Positions 45,056 through 57,262 of a DNA stretch of 64,000 nt are shown in pieces (position 1 is the stretch's first letter; each line of letters starts with the position of its first letter). A program made the translations under genes and the position numbers. The stretch covers positions 3,570,605 to 3,634,604 of the forward strand of contig VZQC01010425.1 of NCBI GenBank assembly GCA_009823505.1. Reading direction: 5' to 3'. Source of the stretch: Rhizomys pruinosus. Taxonomy: Eukaryota > Chordata > Mammalia > Rodentia > Spalacidae. The notes under the pieces are model-generated. The model saw nothing but the letters and a program-made list of their open reading frames with translations. It searched no databases and had not been told where the DNA came from.

Positions 45056-45837
45056 TTTCAGATGTTCTGGGGAGGGCTAAGTGGACAGAGGTGAGGTATG
45101 GAAGACTCCATTTCCACCCCCCAGGATTGGAGGGCTGGGGGAAAGGCAAGTGATGACCGCATTCCATGTGGTCCTTCTTGAGCACTATGTGCAATAGAGA
45201 GATGCTCTCACAGAAGCACGAACTGAGCTGGGACAGTGCACAGAGCCCCCAGATGGGCCCAAGGGAAACGCACCTCCAGAAAGTCCAGGGAAGCTGTGAG
45301 AGTGACGGCCACATGACTCGCCTGGCCCTTTCTCAGCTGCAGAGGGGGACAGAACGGGAGTTAAATTGGGTCCTCGTCCCTAAGGCTCAGCCGTCCCCCA
45401 CCCAGCTTCTATTGCCAGTGTCGCTGGTCCCCACAGGAGGAAGACTCATGGACAGGGCAGAACAGCACAGCTACAGCCTGCCTACCCCGAGTTCTAGAAC
45501 ATCTAGTATGCAAGTCTCCTACAGTTGTCTAGGATGTTATCTCCTGTCCCTCTGTATTGTGAGTAGAGTCTTCACTGACTCTGGGTGCTGACAAGAAGGC
45601 TCCACACAGCCGACAGTATAACCCGAGAAACACAGCTGGCCAGGTCCTCTGCATTGAGGGGTCCCTAGGAGGGGAGACCCATGGAGCCTGCATAACGTGG
45701 CTCTAGCCGCCACGTCCACTTGTGCTGTGGAGTCCCTTTCTGAATGTCATAGAACCAGAGCAACTGAAATGTTCTCAGCAGGAGGGCTCCATGGAGTTTA
45801 CAGCCCTAACATCGCGTTAGTGATAGGAAGAGTGTCA
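45056..45837. other. Unassigned stretch with 141-codon open frame
   Basis: Plus-strand open frame 45166-45591 has no recognisable domain or context. Confidence 0.3.
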
Positions 45838-45995
45838 CATTGGCCTGGGATGGTGGTACACATCTTTAATCTCAACACTAAGGAGGCAGAGGCAGGTGCA
45901 TCTCTGCAAGCTTGAGATTAGCCTGGTCTACATACTAAGTTCCAGGCTAGCCAGGGCTATACAGTGAGTACAGTGAGACCCTGTTTTAAAACTAA
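45838..45995 (+). mobile_element. B1 SINE, diverged
   Basis: Sense B1 with a short 'gtgagtacagtgagacc' duplication near its end. Confidence 0.85.
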
Positions 45996-46007
45996 AAAAA
46001 GTATCAC

Positions 46008-46196
46008 ATACACACATGCACCCCACGCTACACACACCCATACACAGCACACATATACACACACAGACACACACATGGCAGCCTCCCACATACACACATA
46101 TACACACATACTACACACACACCACACATATGTACACACCCTATACCCCAACCATACACATATGCAACACACACACACACACACACACACACACAT
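46008..46196. repeat. CA-rich compound microsatellite
   Basis: Imperfect ACACA/TACAC words ending in a pure (CA)n at about 46165-46193. Confidence 0.93.
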
Positions 46197-46256
46197 CACA
46201 ATGATAGAATTTCTCTTCTCCATGGCCACAAAACTAAGCATACTTCTTTATTTTTG

Positions 46257-46270
46257 GTCTTTTATTATTT

Positions 46271-46309
<39 letters not shown>

Positions 46310-46312
46310 TTT
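46257..46312. repeat. (TTTA)n microsatellite
   Basis: About 12 TTTA units, the tail of the following antisense B1. Confidence 0.95.
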
Positions 46313-46608
46313 TTGGTCTTTTTGAGTCAGGGTCTCCCGGTAGTCCCAGCTGTCCTGGAACTCACTCTGTAGACCAGACTGGCCTTGAACTCACAAAGAT
46401 CTGCCTGCCTCTGCCTCCCAAGTGCTAGGATTAAAGGCGTGCACCACCACGCCCGGCCCTTTTTTGGTCTTTTCCAGACAGGGTCTCCCTGTAGCCCCAA
46501 CTGTCCTGGAACTCACTCTATAGACCAGGCTGGCCTTGAACTCACAAAGATCCACCTGCCTCTGCCTCCCGAGGGCTAGAATTAAAGGCATGTGCCACCA
46601 CACCCTGC
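46313..46608 (-). mobile_element. Two B1 SINEs in tandem
   Basis: Antisense B1 copies at about 46313-46459 and 46460-46608. Flanking aagcatacttctt and aagtatacttctt act as one TSD for the pair. Confidence 0.9.
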
Positions 46609-46621
46609 TTAAGTATACTTC

Positions 46622-48105
46622 TTATGTATTAGTATTTGGGCTGTGCTTTCGTGATGGCTGGAATAGTCACATAGCAACCTTCTCTAGACCCTGGCTTGAG
46701 GGAGCCATCCTGGTCCACGGGAAGTTTTACACAGCTTCCGTTCCATTACAGCCACATGCCTGAGGCTTCTGCTCTATCTGGGACACACTCCATTGATATC
46801 CCTTTAGAAACTAAGAGAAACAGCCCGCAGCAGACAAGCCCAGGAGGCAGCCAGACAAATCAAAGGTGCATGGATGGCTGAGTGCCACGGTGCCTGTCTC
46901 ATGCCTGAAATCCAGCACCACTCCCACTGTCACTGCCTGCAGAGAGGGCAGTTAATTCTCTAAAGTCACCCTTCTGTGAGTTATGGAAAAGATCACAGGC
47001 TGCAAAAGTTCCTGCACTTGTGTCTTTTGCCTCTGCAAATCAGGATTGAGGAGTGGACTGTGCTCTTTTGTTCTGTATCACACCTGAAGAAAATTCCCTT
47101 AGCTTCTGCAAGGTTTCTTGTCATTAGACTCTAGTATTTTCTCATCTAAAAGGATTAGGGACATTCCCAGGAATCACAATGACCTTGAAGGTGACCAGGA
47201 CACATCCATTCCCAGGATACCAAAACCACTGCCTCTAGCACAGAGCCAAGGTCTACACGTGATCCATCCCCCAAATGACATGATGTTTACAGAAGGGGAG
47301 CAAGCAGCAGCAGTGCAGGCTAGCACTCACACCCAGATGCTTTTATTTTTTTAATTAAGGGAGAGGATTACCTTATGCCTAGCCAGGTCTGCCTGAGTTG
47401 CTTCTTAACTTACTGTGTGGAGATAGTTCATCTCCTCCTGTCTCCTCACCTGGAGGACCTGCGAGTGATGCTGTGGGAATGGAAGGTATGAGGTCGGCAT
47501 CACCATCTTTGAAGTCACCCCTTTTTGGAGAAGCTCATTAATAAGCCCAACAGAGTTTTTCCTAGTAAGGAGCCACACTCGCCTCCAGCACCGAATTTCA
47601 GAACAGGGTGGGTTGGCGAGTTCGGTTCTCTGATTGCTCCTTCGCTGTACCGCTGTGGTCAGACTCTAAGGTTTCTCTCGTGGACGTGGCTCACTCCATT
47701 GCCTACTTGCCTACATGTTCTGGTTGAAACCTATCCAAAAGCAGAAACCTATGGGGGCTTGTATGGCTGATTTCTCCTTTGGATTTCTGTTCACTTGTGG
47801 AAAACCTGTTCTATCAATTCAACAGCACTAAGGAGTCAAAGTTATTCTGTCTCTATTTCATCCCATGTTGGCACTTTCTTCTCCATCTCCATCCCAGAAG
47901 AAAGACATGCCCAGAAGAGTGTTATGTTACCTTATTACAGACATGCTGTTCTGCTGAGAATCAGCACACTGTCCATACAGCAGGATGGGGAGGTGCATCT
48001 GGTCCACCCGGTTTTCCAATTGCAACAATTAAAAATCGAGGCAGACTTATCAAGATTCAGTGGTTACTCCAGATGTTGAACTATCTCCACACACTGCCAC
48101 TTTCT
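46622..48105. other. Unassigned stretch
   Basis: 1.5 kb. No SINEs and no recognised exon. Confidence 0.35.
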
Positions 48106-48450
48106 TTTACGTTTGTGCATAAAACACCCCAATTCAAGTACCTTAAGGGAGAAAGGGTTTACTTTGGCTCACGGCTCCATGTTGAAGTCCATTACCGAAG
48201 GGAAGCCGCAGCAGCGGGAGCTTGAGGGAGCCGGTCACGTGACATCCATAGTCGTGAACAAGAAAAATGAGTATCCCCATGCCAATGCCCAGCTCAGCTT
48301 CTCCACTTATAAAGTCTAGGTCCTGTCCACAGTTCAGATGGGTCTTCCCACGCCAATTAATATAATCAAGACAATCCCCCACAGGCATGCTCAAGGGCCC
48401 AGCACCCACCTGATTCTAGTTTCTATCATGCTGACAATATTAACCATCAT
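48106..48450 (+). mobile_element. Rodent interspersed repeat, copy C
   Basis: 'accttaagggagaaagggtt', 'cacgtgacatccatagtcgt', 'atgcccagctcagcttctcc' and 'gggtcttcccacgccaatta' parallel 9090-9445 in order. Confidence 0.6.
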
Positions 48451-50742
48451 ACATACATTGAATATAAACTTGTAAAAACATCCCTTGCCTTCAGCCCATG
48501 GAGGTCAGATGGACTGGACTCAGGGACATGGAGGAAGGCCCAGGATGAGTTCAGTGGTCTGGGATGGAGGACGCAGCAGGGTGTCTAGGGCGCTGGCCGA
48601 CCTTGGCAGTGGTGTCAGGCCATACTTGGAGATGAGCTAGTTCGGTGGGGATACTGTGAGTGTCTCAGGATGGTGGGACCTCCGGTCTCGGGTGTTCGGA
48701 GGGAAGATGGAACCTGGATAGGAATGCAGAAGGCTGTGTAGCTGCAGGTATGCAACAAGGAGGGACTCACTTCTGCATGTGAAGGAAGGCAGCTGAGCCC
48801 GCTGAAAGACTCACTGTGGCTAAATTCGGGTGAATTCTCTAGTACGAAGAGGCCATAAACCCGGAAATGTTTAAAAAGACTGATAAGATTGGAAAAAAGG
48901 CAAAAGCTGAGATAGTTGTGATCTATTTCATAGGCAGGATAGCAACTTTATGAGCACATAAGAATATATTTCACAGATTAATAATTGAAGAATGGAATGG
49001 GCAGTTCACACAAGAGGAAATGCAAGTCAGAGTCTCTCCTGAGACATGAGACTTGAGACCACAAGGGATCCTCTTGTCCCTTGGCTGAGTCTGAAGTTTG
49101 AAAACATTATGTCTGGGTGGGTCTGGGACAATGGCACTCAGGGCTTGTGGAAATATTAACTAACACATTGTCTTCAGACGTGAGTTTCAGATTACCTTAG
49201 AGCATGCATCATGAAAGCACGAACACAAATGATCTTACAGATGTGGCCACACCAGAGTATTTGAGTTAAAGTACAGAAGTTGAAGCCTAGTTTGTGTTGA
49301 AAAAGGACAAAAAAGGATGGTACATGCACATAAGACCTTCTAGATGACCAAAGAAAGACTTTGAAAGTTCCTGACTCAGGGAGGGGGGATGTCAGACAGT
49401 AGCTGGGAGAAGAGAATGGCATGGTGAAGGATTCTGAGAGTCAGGACAGCAGGACAAGAGATTCGAGAGGAACCTGGACATTAGGTGACGTCTCAGGACC
49501 TGTATGCTGTCTCCTTCATGGACAGTGGAAACAATGAAGGAGCAGGTCTGAGAAGAAGACAAGCATGGGACGGAGGACCGGACTCCCAGCAGGGCACCCA
49601 GGAGGAAAGTGAAGCCGTGGAGGACAGTGGGGACTGCAGGTGTCTGAGGGCCGGAGCACCACAAACTGCCCCATGAAAAGGATGGACTGGAACCTGTGGC
49701 CACTGGATGGATCAAGTTGGTCCTTGATGGTATGACAGTCTCAGAGGTCAGCGGGGAGGGGGGCTATCGCTAGTCTCAAAGATGTCACTACATAAACAGG
49801 AAGATCTTTAGAGAACTGTTTTGAAGTGGAGTGATAGCTGGTCTCAGCGGAGGGCCAGTGAGCACCTGTGCAGAGCAAGCCAGTAAATAAAACAGCCAGA
49901 AGGCCAAAGCTTACATTGAATGAGAGTCACCAGAGCCTCCGGGGTCCCTCTCTGACTTGTGACAGGAAGTTTGAAAGCTTGGGCCTGGTCACATCTTCCA
50001 CCTGCAGAAGTTTAAAGTCACACAAATCGACTTCTCCTTTAAAGCGATGGCCCCTTTGCTTTAGATAATTGAATATTTAAGTACACAAATAAATATTTAA
50101 ATATGTCTATGGATAAGGGGAAACTCTAGTTTTTTTCTGGGGTATGTAAAAATAAATAAATGTTTAGGGTGGGAAATTTTGGAAAGTACCAAAAGAAACA
50201 TGAAAAAGCAGGAATTTCCAACGACTTCTTATAAACTCTGTTTTGAATGCATTTGAGTTAATCCAGGATACCACACTGTCCTCTCAAAGGCGTGATATCT
50301 GCAGTCTTGACCCCAAGGCTTATCTCAAAGGGCCCCTGCCTCTTCTTTCTAATAGAAGACCTTATCTCAGTGGTCCAGCTGGTCGTGGGGCAATGCGGTC
50401 ACTGCTTCTAAATGTGCTCTGGGCCGTGCCTCATGGGGATCTCTTCTTCCTGTTCTGACTGGTGACCATTGAGCCTCTGGCTCCCCCACAGCAAGCCATA
50501 AGACTTTCTAGGGTCTCTTTCATGGTCCTTTTAATTGATTTGGTTATCTGGAGCGATTTCTCCAGAACACTGTATGGGGAGGGCTAGTAGGAAGGGAGTC
50601 CTCTGAGTCTGTGGGTTATAATAGCCTCCCACTTTCACACTTAACTATCATTTGTTGAAATACAGAATATTTCACAGACATATTTTCCCCTCTGGAATAA
50701 AATACATCATTGCACATTGCTGTTAAAATTTCTGAAGAGAGA
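48451..50742. other. Long unassigned stretch
   Basis: 2.3 kb. 48860-49030 has words like old L1 ORF2 ('attggaaaaaaggcaaaagc', 'aatgggcagttcacac'), at low confidence. No exon seen. Confidence 0.3.
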
Positions 50743-50962
50743 GGGCTGGAGAGACAGCTAAGAGTTAAGAGCATTGGCTGCTTTTGCAGAGGATGTGGAG
50801 TTGATTCCCAGTATCCACATGGCAGCTCACAACCATCTGTAACTCCAGTTCCAGGGGATCCGACACCCTCTTCTGACGTCTTCTGGCATTACATGACACA
50901 GGTGTACTAACATACATACAGGTAATATACTCATACACATAAAAATAATAAAATAAAAAATT
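50743..50962 (+). mobile_element. B3/B2 SINE, older
   Basis: Sense copy without the 17-bp duplication. Flanking aatttctgaag and aattttctgaag form a near TSD. Confidence 0.9.
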
Positions 50963-51053
50963 TTCTGAAGGCGATCTGAATTTCTTTCCTTCATAAATTA
51001 AGCAATTTCGTTGCTTAGATGCCCCAAACTCCCCACTTTTAAAAAGCTGCAGT

Positions 51054-51203
51054 AGAGCCTGGCATAGTGGCACCACCTTTATCCCAGGGCTGGGGAGGCA
51101 AAGACAGGTTGATCTCTGTGAGTTCAATGCCAGCCTAGTCTACATAGCAAGTTCTAGGTCATCTGAGGATACAAGGAGACCCTGTCTCAAAAAGAAAAAA
51201 AAA
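51054..51203 (+). mobile_element. B1 SINE
   Basis: Sense B1 with A-rich tail; moderate divergence. Confidence 0.88.
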
Positions 51204-51371
51204 AGCTTCAGTAATATCATTGGAATACAGGTTGGTCTTGATGCTGCCACAGACACACAGTTTCCTTTGAGCAATTTAAATCATTTTTATGCCAAGACAT
51301 ATTAATGGTGTTATAAGGCTTGGTCTTTATTTCACTGTTTCTTGGTTGTGAAATTCTGTTGGCTCTCTAAA

Positions 51372-51376
<5 letters not shown>

Positions 51377-51412
<36 letters not shown>

Positions 51413-51665
51413 ACGTAGAGACCAGAGGTCCTCACCGTGTGTCTTCTCAGTTGCTCTCTGCCTTGGCTTTCGAGACAGGGTTCCCTCCTGGCCTGCAGCT
51501 CGCTCATTTGGCTAGACTGGCTAGCCAGGGAGCTCCTGGGACGTCTGTGTTCTCAGTGCTGGAGTTTTGTAGTGTGAGTCACTCTGCCTAGCTTTTTCCC
51601 GTGAGTGCTGGGACCCCACACTCGGTCCTCATGCCTGCTCAGCAAACACTGCCCGCGGACCATCT
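51377..51665 (-). mobile_element. B4 SINE with (GT)n tail
   Basis: About 17 GT units, 'agaccagaggtcctcaccg', 'tttcgagacagggttccctc', 'ctagactggctagccaggg' and a degraded head to 'catctcccaggccc'. Confidence 0.75.
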
Positions 51666-52293
51666 CCCAGGCCCTTTCCAGAAACTTCACTCCCTATTGT
51701 CTTAAATCTGGTTTTTGTTGGTCTTCTTTTCTCTTCTAGCCTTCCGTGACTTCCTCTTGTTCCACTCTCACCTCGAGTGAGAGCCCTTCCCAGCATTCTT
51801 CCACGCTCTTGAATTGTACTAATTCCGAGTTGTGTTGCTTTGTGTCTTCTCCATTTCACTGAGCTAGTTTGGAAATCCTGCGTCTCTGTTCTACCTGCTC
51901 TGTGGACCTGTCTTTCAGGCAGGGTAACACTTTATTCCTTCTTCTTCCTGGATTGACTGTGGAGTTGCCCTGGACTGCTTCTCTGCTTCTCACTGTTACC
52001 TGAGAGAGTGGCTCTACATTTGTGGAAGGAGACATGAGTTCTAGAACTTTCCTCCTTCCCTATCTGTACTTCCTATTTTGTCATTGTGATGTTGGCAGCC
52101 AGTCTTGTTCCCCCACTACCCCTGTCCTGGTTCCGCCCCATTGGGCTGTATCTGGCAGCTGTTTCTCTGGGTTGGCCTTGGTCCTGGAAGGAGGTTTTCT
52201 GGCTTGTTGGAGAGTGGACTTTAGTGCTGTTATAAAAACAAGGCTTTGAAATACATTTATGTGTGTGCTAGTGTGTCTTTGGAACAAAAGCCT
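51666..52293. other. Unassigned stretch
   Basis: T/C-rich; nothing recognised. Confidence 0.3.
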
Positions 52294-52309
52294 AAGAAAC
52301 ACATTCTTT

Positions 52310-52549
52310 TTTTTTTTAATTTTATTTTTGTATGTGTATGAGTGTACTGTCTGCATGCAGGTTTGTGCACCCATGTCGTGCAATGCCGCGGAGGTCAGAA
52401 GACGGTCTCGGATTCCCCTGGAACTGGAGTTCTCCTGGAATTGGAGTTACAGACAGTTCTTAGCCGCCATGTGGGTGCTGGGGATCAAACCCAGGTCATC
52501 TGAAAGAGCAGTCAGTGCTCTTAACCACTAGGCTATCTCTCCAGCCCCC
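52310..52549 (-). mobile_element. B2 SINE, 17-bp-duplication subfamily
   Basis: Antisense B2. TSD gaaacacattcttt on both sides (52296 on and 52550 on). Confidence 0.95.
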
Positions 52550-52853
52550 GAAACACATTCTTTAGGTGACTGCTCTGCTGTCAAAATAATACCACATGTA
52601 GCATATATTACTGCATTTTGAAATAGTCAGATCTTAAAGTTACATAAAGAACATGATGGAATACTCAACGTGATATTTTGATGAGGGAAATTAAAGATGA
52701 GGGAAAACATGGGATTAAATTCTCTCTCTCTCTTTTTTTTTAAAGCTAGAACAGCTAACCAAGGATATTTTTATTGTTCATTTCAAAGTATTTATATTTA
52801 AACTACATTTTTTTTTACAATCAGAACCTAAAAGATAAATAAAATAGATGATA
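52550..52853. other. Unassigned AT-rich spacer
   Basis: Short CT run near 52720; nothing else. Confidence 0.3.
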
Positions 52854-52925
52854 TGAATTCAGGAGGAAAGGGTTTGAATATGACCAAAATACATTGTATA
52901 AAATCCTCAAATCAATAAAATCCCC
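52854..52925 (+). mobile_element. L1 3' tail
   Basis: 'gggtttgaatatgaccaaaa' and 'ttgtataaaatcctcaaatc' with 'aataaaa' resemble the rodent L1 3' end. Confidence 0.6.
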
Positions 52926-52954
52926 CCCTTGGAAGAAATTATTTATTTATTTGT

Positions 52955-53176
52955 GATTGGATTTTCTTTATTATTATAATTATTATTATTATTAAGCTTT
53001 TTCCATAGGTCATATATCATTTCTTGATCAAATCTAGAGTCACTTCCCTTTCCATGCTCCCACCCCACCCAAGTCCCTGCACTCTGTCATACATGTCCTG
53101 CATCTTTTTCCAAGTCTTTCCAGAGATTTTTTTTCAGTTCTTTTGTTGTTGTTCTCTCCAACTTGTATTGCTACAT
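52955..53176 (-). mobile_element. L1-like 3' tail, antisense
   Basis: Reverse complement has 'acaagttggagagaacaac' and 'gatttgatcaagaaatgata', as in 19420-19640 and 21690-21900. It converges tail-to-tail with 52854-52925. Confidence 0.5.
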
Positions 53177-53250
53177 TATATATACATATATACATAGTTA
53201 TATATATATATATATATATACATAAATATATACATACATACATACACATA
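53177..53250. repeat. (AT)n/(ACAT)n tract
   Basis: Pure alternating TA core near 53200-53220 within ATACAT words; cruciform-prone. Confidence 0.95.
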
Positions 53251-54430
53251 TCACTTGAATTGGAGGATTTTTTTTCTTCCCTAAAAGATGTCATTCTCTT
53301 TCTTTCTATCTCTCTCTCTGTCTCTCAACTTTTGTTAGAATCTTTAAATTGTCTCCATCCTTATTAAGAACATCAGTTAAGTTTCATTCACAGTGACGTG
53401 GGCTTTGGGCAGAGTGGTTTAAAGAGAACATAGAGGCCCTGCATGCCTGCCCCCCATGCCCCGCTTCCTGATCTCTTGTAGCCAGATGACAAATATGCTT
53501 TTATGATGCACCCTGAAGACCACTGTGTTCCTTTCCCTCATTCTCCTAATACAGGCCAATTAAGTGAATGCATCCCAGGGCTTTGTTCCTGGAAGAGTGG
53601 GTGACACTGCTTCTTGCATTTGCTTTCATTTCTACTAAATTGGAACGGAAGAGAATCTCCATTATGGAGATTACCAGAAGGGCTGCTTCACAGAGAAGGA
53701 TCTCAGTCTCCTCCCTCCCTCCTCTCCCTCCCACCCTGGTCCCTTTTCTTCTCAAACACAGATGGCTGTATGCTACAACATAGAGGCCTCAGGAAACCTA
53801 GATAGAACCCAGGTCAGCTGCTGCCCTCACCCGTGCCTGACCATGCTGGCCCCCTCTGAGAGCACCTTAGGGCTAGGTCATTGTTGTTTTGGTTTTTCAG
53901 TCCTCACAGATGAGAACCACCAATCTGGGCCTCAGACTCAGAAAGTGACACGGAGAAAGTGGGGACCATGGAGTCAATTGTGAGAGGTCACAGATTGCAT
54001 TAATTTGCAGGTAATGGATACCTGCAGTGTGCTTTTAATAAAGGACTGCAGGGCTTGAGCCATCTTAAAGATGCAGTAGTATCACATTGAAGGTGACAGA
54101 TAAGATGATGGACAAAGTCCCCTCATTCAGAGCAGAGACACAGTGATCAGGATAAGCAAGGCTCCCTTGCAGCATGGTCTCAGGAGAGACACCTAATGGT
54201 GAGGGTGGGTCCAAGAAAGAGGAGTTTAAGAGCCCAGGAGCTCTGAAGTGAAGTGTGTGCCACTGGTTCTGGTACTGAAGGAGAATGGACCTAAGGGTCC
54301 AGATGTAAATTTCCAAAGCAAAATACTAGAAAATTAAGCCATTCATTACATGAAATAAACAATGCATCAAATTATCTTGGACTCTAATCTTGAAATAAAA
54401 ATGGGATACGAAATGAGACATTTAATGTTT
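53251..54430. other. Unassigned stretch
   Basis: 1.2 kb. Contains the small palindrome atctccattatggagat near 53656. No exon recognised. Confidence 0.35.
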
Positions 54431-54444
54431 AAAATAATTTTTTT

Positions 54445-54676
54445 AATTTTTAAATTTTTTCTTTTTTATTATTTTTTATGTGTCTGAGTGTTCTGTCTGC
54501 ATGTAGGTTGGTGCACCTGTGTCGTGCAATGCCTTGGAGGTCAGAACAGGGTGTTGGATTCCCCTGGAACTGGAGTTAAAGATGGTTCTTAGCCGCCATG
54601 TGGGTGCTGGGAATCAATCCCAGGTCCTCTGCAAGAGTAGTTGGTGCTCTTAACAGCTGAGCCATCTCTCCAGCCC
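54445..54676 (-). mobile_element. B2 SINE, form without duplication
   Basis: Antisense B2 with GGCTCAG head. Flanking ttaaaataa words suggest a TSD. Confidence 0.92.
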
Positions 54677-54684
54677 CTTAAAAT

Positions 54685-54795
54685 AAATTTTTGTACCATG
54701 TAGTACCTACCTGGAATCTCAGTACTGGGATGGCTGAGACAGGAGGATCACTGGTAGTCTCGGGTCAGCCTGAGCTACAGGGTGAGAGCCTGTCT
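54685..54795 (+). mobile_element. Old B1-type SINE
   Basis: Sense degraded body ending 'agagcctgtctcacaaaaac'. Confidence 0.7.
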
Positions 54796-54898
54796 CACAA
54801 AAACAAAACAATCAACCAATCATTCATTGTAATGCAATACATTAAAAATCAAATATTCATATGTAGGAACAAACTATTTTTTAAAACATCATAAGGAG

Positions 54899-55174
54899 GG
54901 GCTGGAGAAATGGCCTAGCGGTTAAGAGCGCCGACGGCTCTTACAGAGGACCCTGGTTCGATCCCCAGCACCCACATGGCAGCCGAGAACCGTCTGAAAC
55001 TCCAATTCCAGGAGAACTCCAGTTCCAGGGGAATCCGACAACCTCTTCTGACCTCCGCGGCATTGCACAACATGGGTGCACAGACCTACATGCAGACAGT
55101 ACTTTCATACATATATAGAAATTTTTTTAAAAAAGTAAAAAAATTAATAAAAAAACAAAAACAAACAAACAAAA
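54899..55174 (+). mobile_element. B2 SINE, 17-bp-duplication subfamily
   Basis: Sense B2 with long A-rich tail. TSD atcataaggag at 54888-54898 and 55175-55185. Confidence 0.95.
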
Positions 55175-55189
55175 ATCATAAGGAGTAAA

Positions 55190-56680
55190 AGGAAACGAAC
55201 TTTTCCCACTGAGCCATCTCAGCAGCTCTCAAGTCAGACGTGAGATTGTCTGCTTAGGTCACCAATTGGGTTTTATCATTCCCCTAGAGTTCTTCACCAG
55301 CATTTTAAGGTGAAAAAGTGGATGAGAATTAACAAAAAGAACCAAATCTGTATTATGCACAGAAAGCACAATTCTATAAGTAGAAAATCCAAAAGGGCCA
55401 CGACAAACTACTAAAGTTATATGTCAAATTAGCAAGCTCCCCAGCAGCCTCGTCAGCAGCAAGTCTCTGTTGTATTTCCATAAGCCAGAATTAGGCAAGT
55501 GGGAACGGATACCAGCAGCAGCATAAAACACAAAAGCACAAAAGATACCACCTAGGAATTAATACGATAAACGTAATCGTGTTGGGAATTTTATGGAATA
55601 TATTAGAGAATGCATTGAGAAATAGTCTTTGTGGATTAAGGGCCTGGTTATCATCCATGAGTTTATTTACGTATTCAACTTGGTCTCAATCAAAAGACTG
55701 CCAGGTACTTTGCAAATGGGAAATTGTAAAGGTTATGGATAAGGAAGCTGATCTCCACCAGGAACAAAACTGAGGAGCCCATGCTCCCCCTGCAGTGTAT
55801 GTGTGTAGACGTGATAAATGGGTATTTCAGTGAACACCTCAGAACAACACAATGTTTGCGTTCTGTAAGTGAATTGACTTGTACCTTGCACCATGAAAGA
55901 ACAAGTTCCACACAAGCTGAAGGTCTAACCTTCACGACCCTGGAATAAGCAAAGATTTCTTAAACAGATGTGAAGTGTGCTATCCCAAAGCAGAATCGGC
56001 AGCGACATCAAGGTAAATTCTCCTTTAAAGTCACAACCTGAATCAGCGAGAAAGCATGAGTGATGGACTGAACCAGATACTTTTCAAATGCAGAAATATG
56101 AATGGCCCTTAAATACAGTAAAGATCCAACATCTTTAGCCATCAGGGAAATGCAAATCAAAGCTGTATGGAGACTATCTCATCCCAGTCAGTATGGCTAC
56201 CTTAGAGAGAAAACAGACAACAAATGGTAGTGAGGATGGGGTGGGGAAAGGGAACCCTTAGATGCTGGAAGCAGAAGTATAAACTGGTGCAGCCTCCACA
56301 GAAATCAATATAGGTTCCCGGAGAAACTGAAAAAAAGAATCAGCCATCCACTCCTGTAAAGCAACCCGTCCTAGAAATGACTACATGCTGTGTTCACCTC
56401 AGCACACTCACGCTAGTCAGGATACAGAACCAGCTTGGGTGCCTACCAACCAACGAACAGATTAGGAAAATGTGGTCCATACCCACAGTGGTCTATTATT
56501 TAGCCAGAATGAAGATGAAATCATGTCATTTGTAGGAGAATGGATGGAACTGGATACCATGTTTTTTTGTTATATGAAGACTAAAAAAAGATGTGCGAGT
56601 AAAAGCAGGGATTTTAGGGAAAATAAGAGACCACTGGGAGTGGGGTGAGGAGGAGGAGGGTGCACAAAGTCAAAGAAACT
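55190..56680 (+). pseudogene. Ancient L1 ORF2 remnant
   Basis: Words typical of ORF2 appear in order: 'accacctaggaattaat' (55549), 'cttcacgaccctggaataagc' (55931), 'gggaaatgcaaatcaaagc' (56146), 'atctcatcccagtcagtatgg', 'gtgcctaccaaccaacg', 'gagaatggatggaactggat' (56537). It is riddled with stops. The 5' part to about 55550 is weak. Confidence 0.75.
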
Positions 56681-56740
56681 TACATATGGTAGGAAATGTC
56701 AAACTATTCTTCAGAATTCATATACACAAATATAAAAGTG

Positions 56741-56979
56741 TGGGGCTGGAGAGATGGCTCAGCACCGACTGCTCTTGCTGAGGACCCGGGTTCGATTCCC
56801 AGCACCCACACGGTGGCTAAGAACCATCTTTAAGCTGGGCGTGGTGGTGGACGCCTTTAATCCGAGCACTTGGGAGGCAGAGGCAGGTGGATCTCTGTGA
56901 GTTCAAGGCCAGCCTGGTCTACAGAGTGAGTTCCAGAACAGCTGGGGCTACAGGGAGACCCTGTCTCGAATAGACCAAA
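56741..56979 (+). mobile_element. Composite B2-B1 SINE
   Basis: The first about 90 bp of a B2 (with a small head deletion, 'ggctcagcaccgactgctc') end at 'aagaaccatcttta' and join a full B1 from about 56835. The pair is flanked by one TSD, ataaaagtg, at 56732-56740 and 56980-56988. No B2 tail follows the B1. Confidence 0.85.
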
Positions 56980-57093
56980 ATAAAAGTGAAAATAGAAACC
57001 ATAAGATGGGTAAAGTCACCTAGATACAGTGTTGCTCTCTAAGAAGACACTAGCCAGGATGGAGAGCTTCTGCATTCCTGCACAAAAAGAAAA

Positions 57094-57262
57094 GAGGGGT
57101 GGCACACGCCTTTAATCCTAGCACTCGGGAGGCAGAGGCAGGCGGATCTCTGTGAGTTCAAGGCCTGCCTGGTCTACATAGTGAGCTCCAGGCCAACTGG
57201 GACTAAAGGGAGACCCTGTCTCAGTCTCAAAAAGACAAAAAAAAAAAAAAAAAAAAAAAGAA
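57094..57262 (+). mobile_element. B1 SINE with A tail
   Basis: Sense B1 with a duplicated 'gtctcagtctc' and about 24 A residues. Confidence 0.93.

Noticed and set aside
45166..45591. 141-codon plus-strand open frame
   Set aside because: No recognisable family and composition like its flanks.
47779..48225. 148-codon plus-strand open frame
   Set aside because: Its second half is translation of the interspersed repeat at 48106-48450, and the first half shows no domain.
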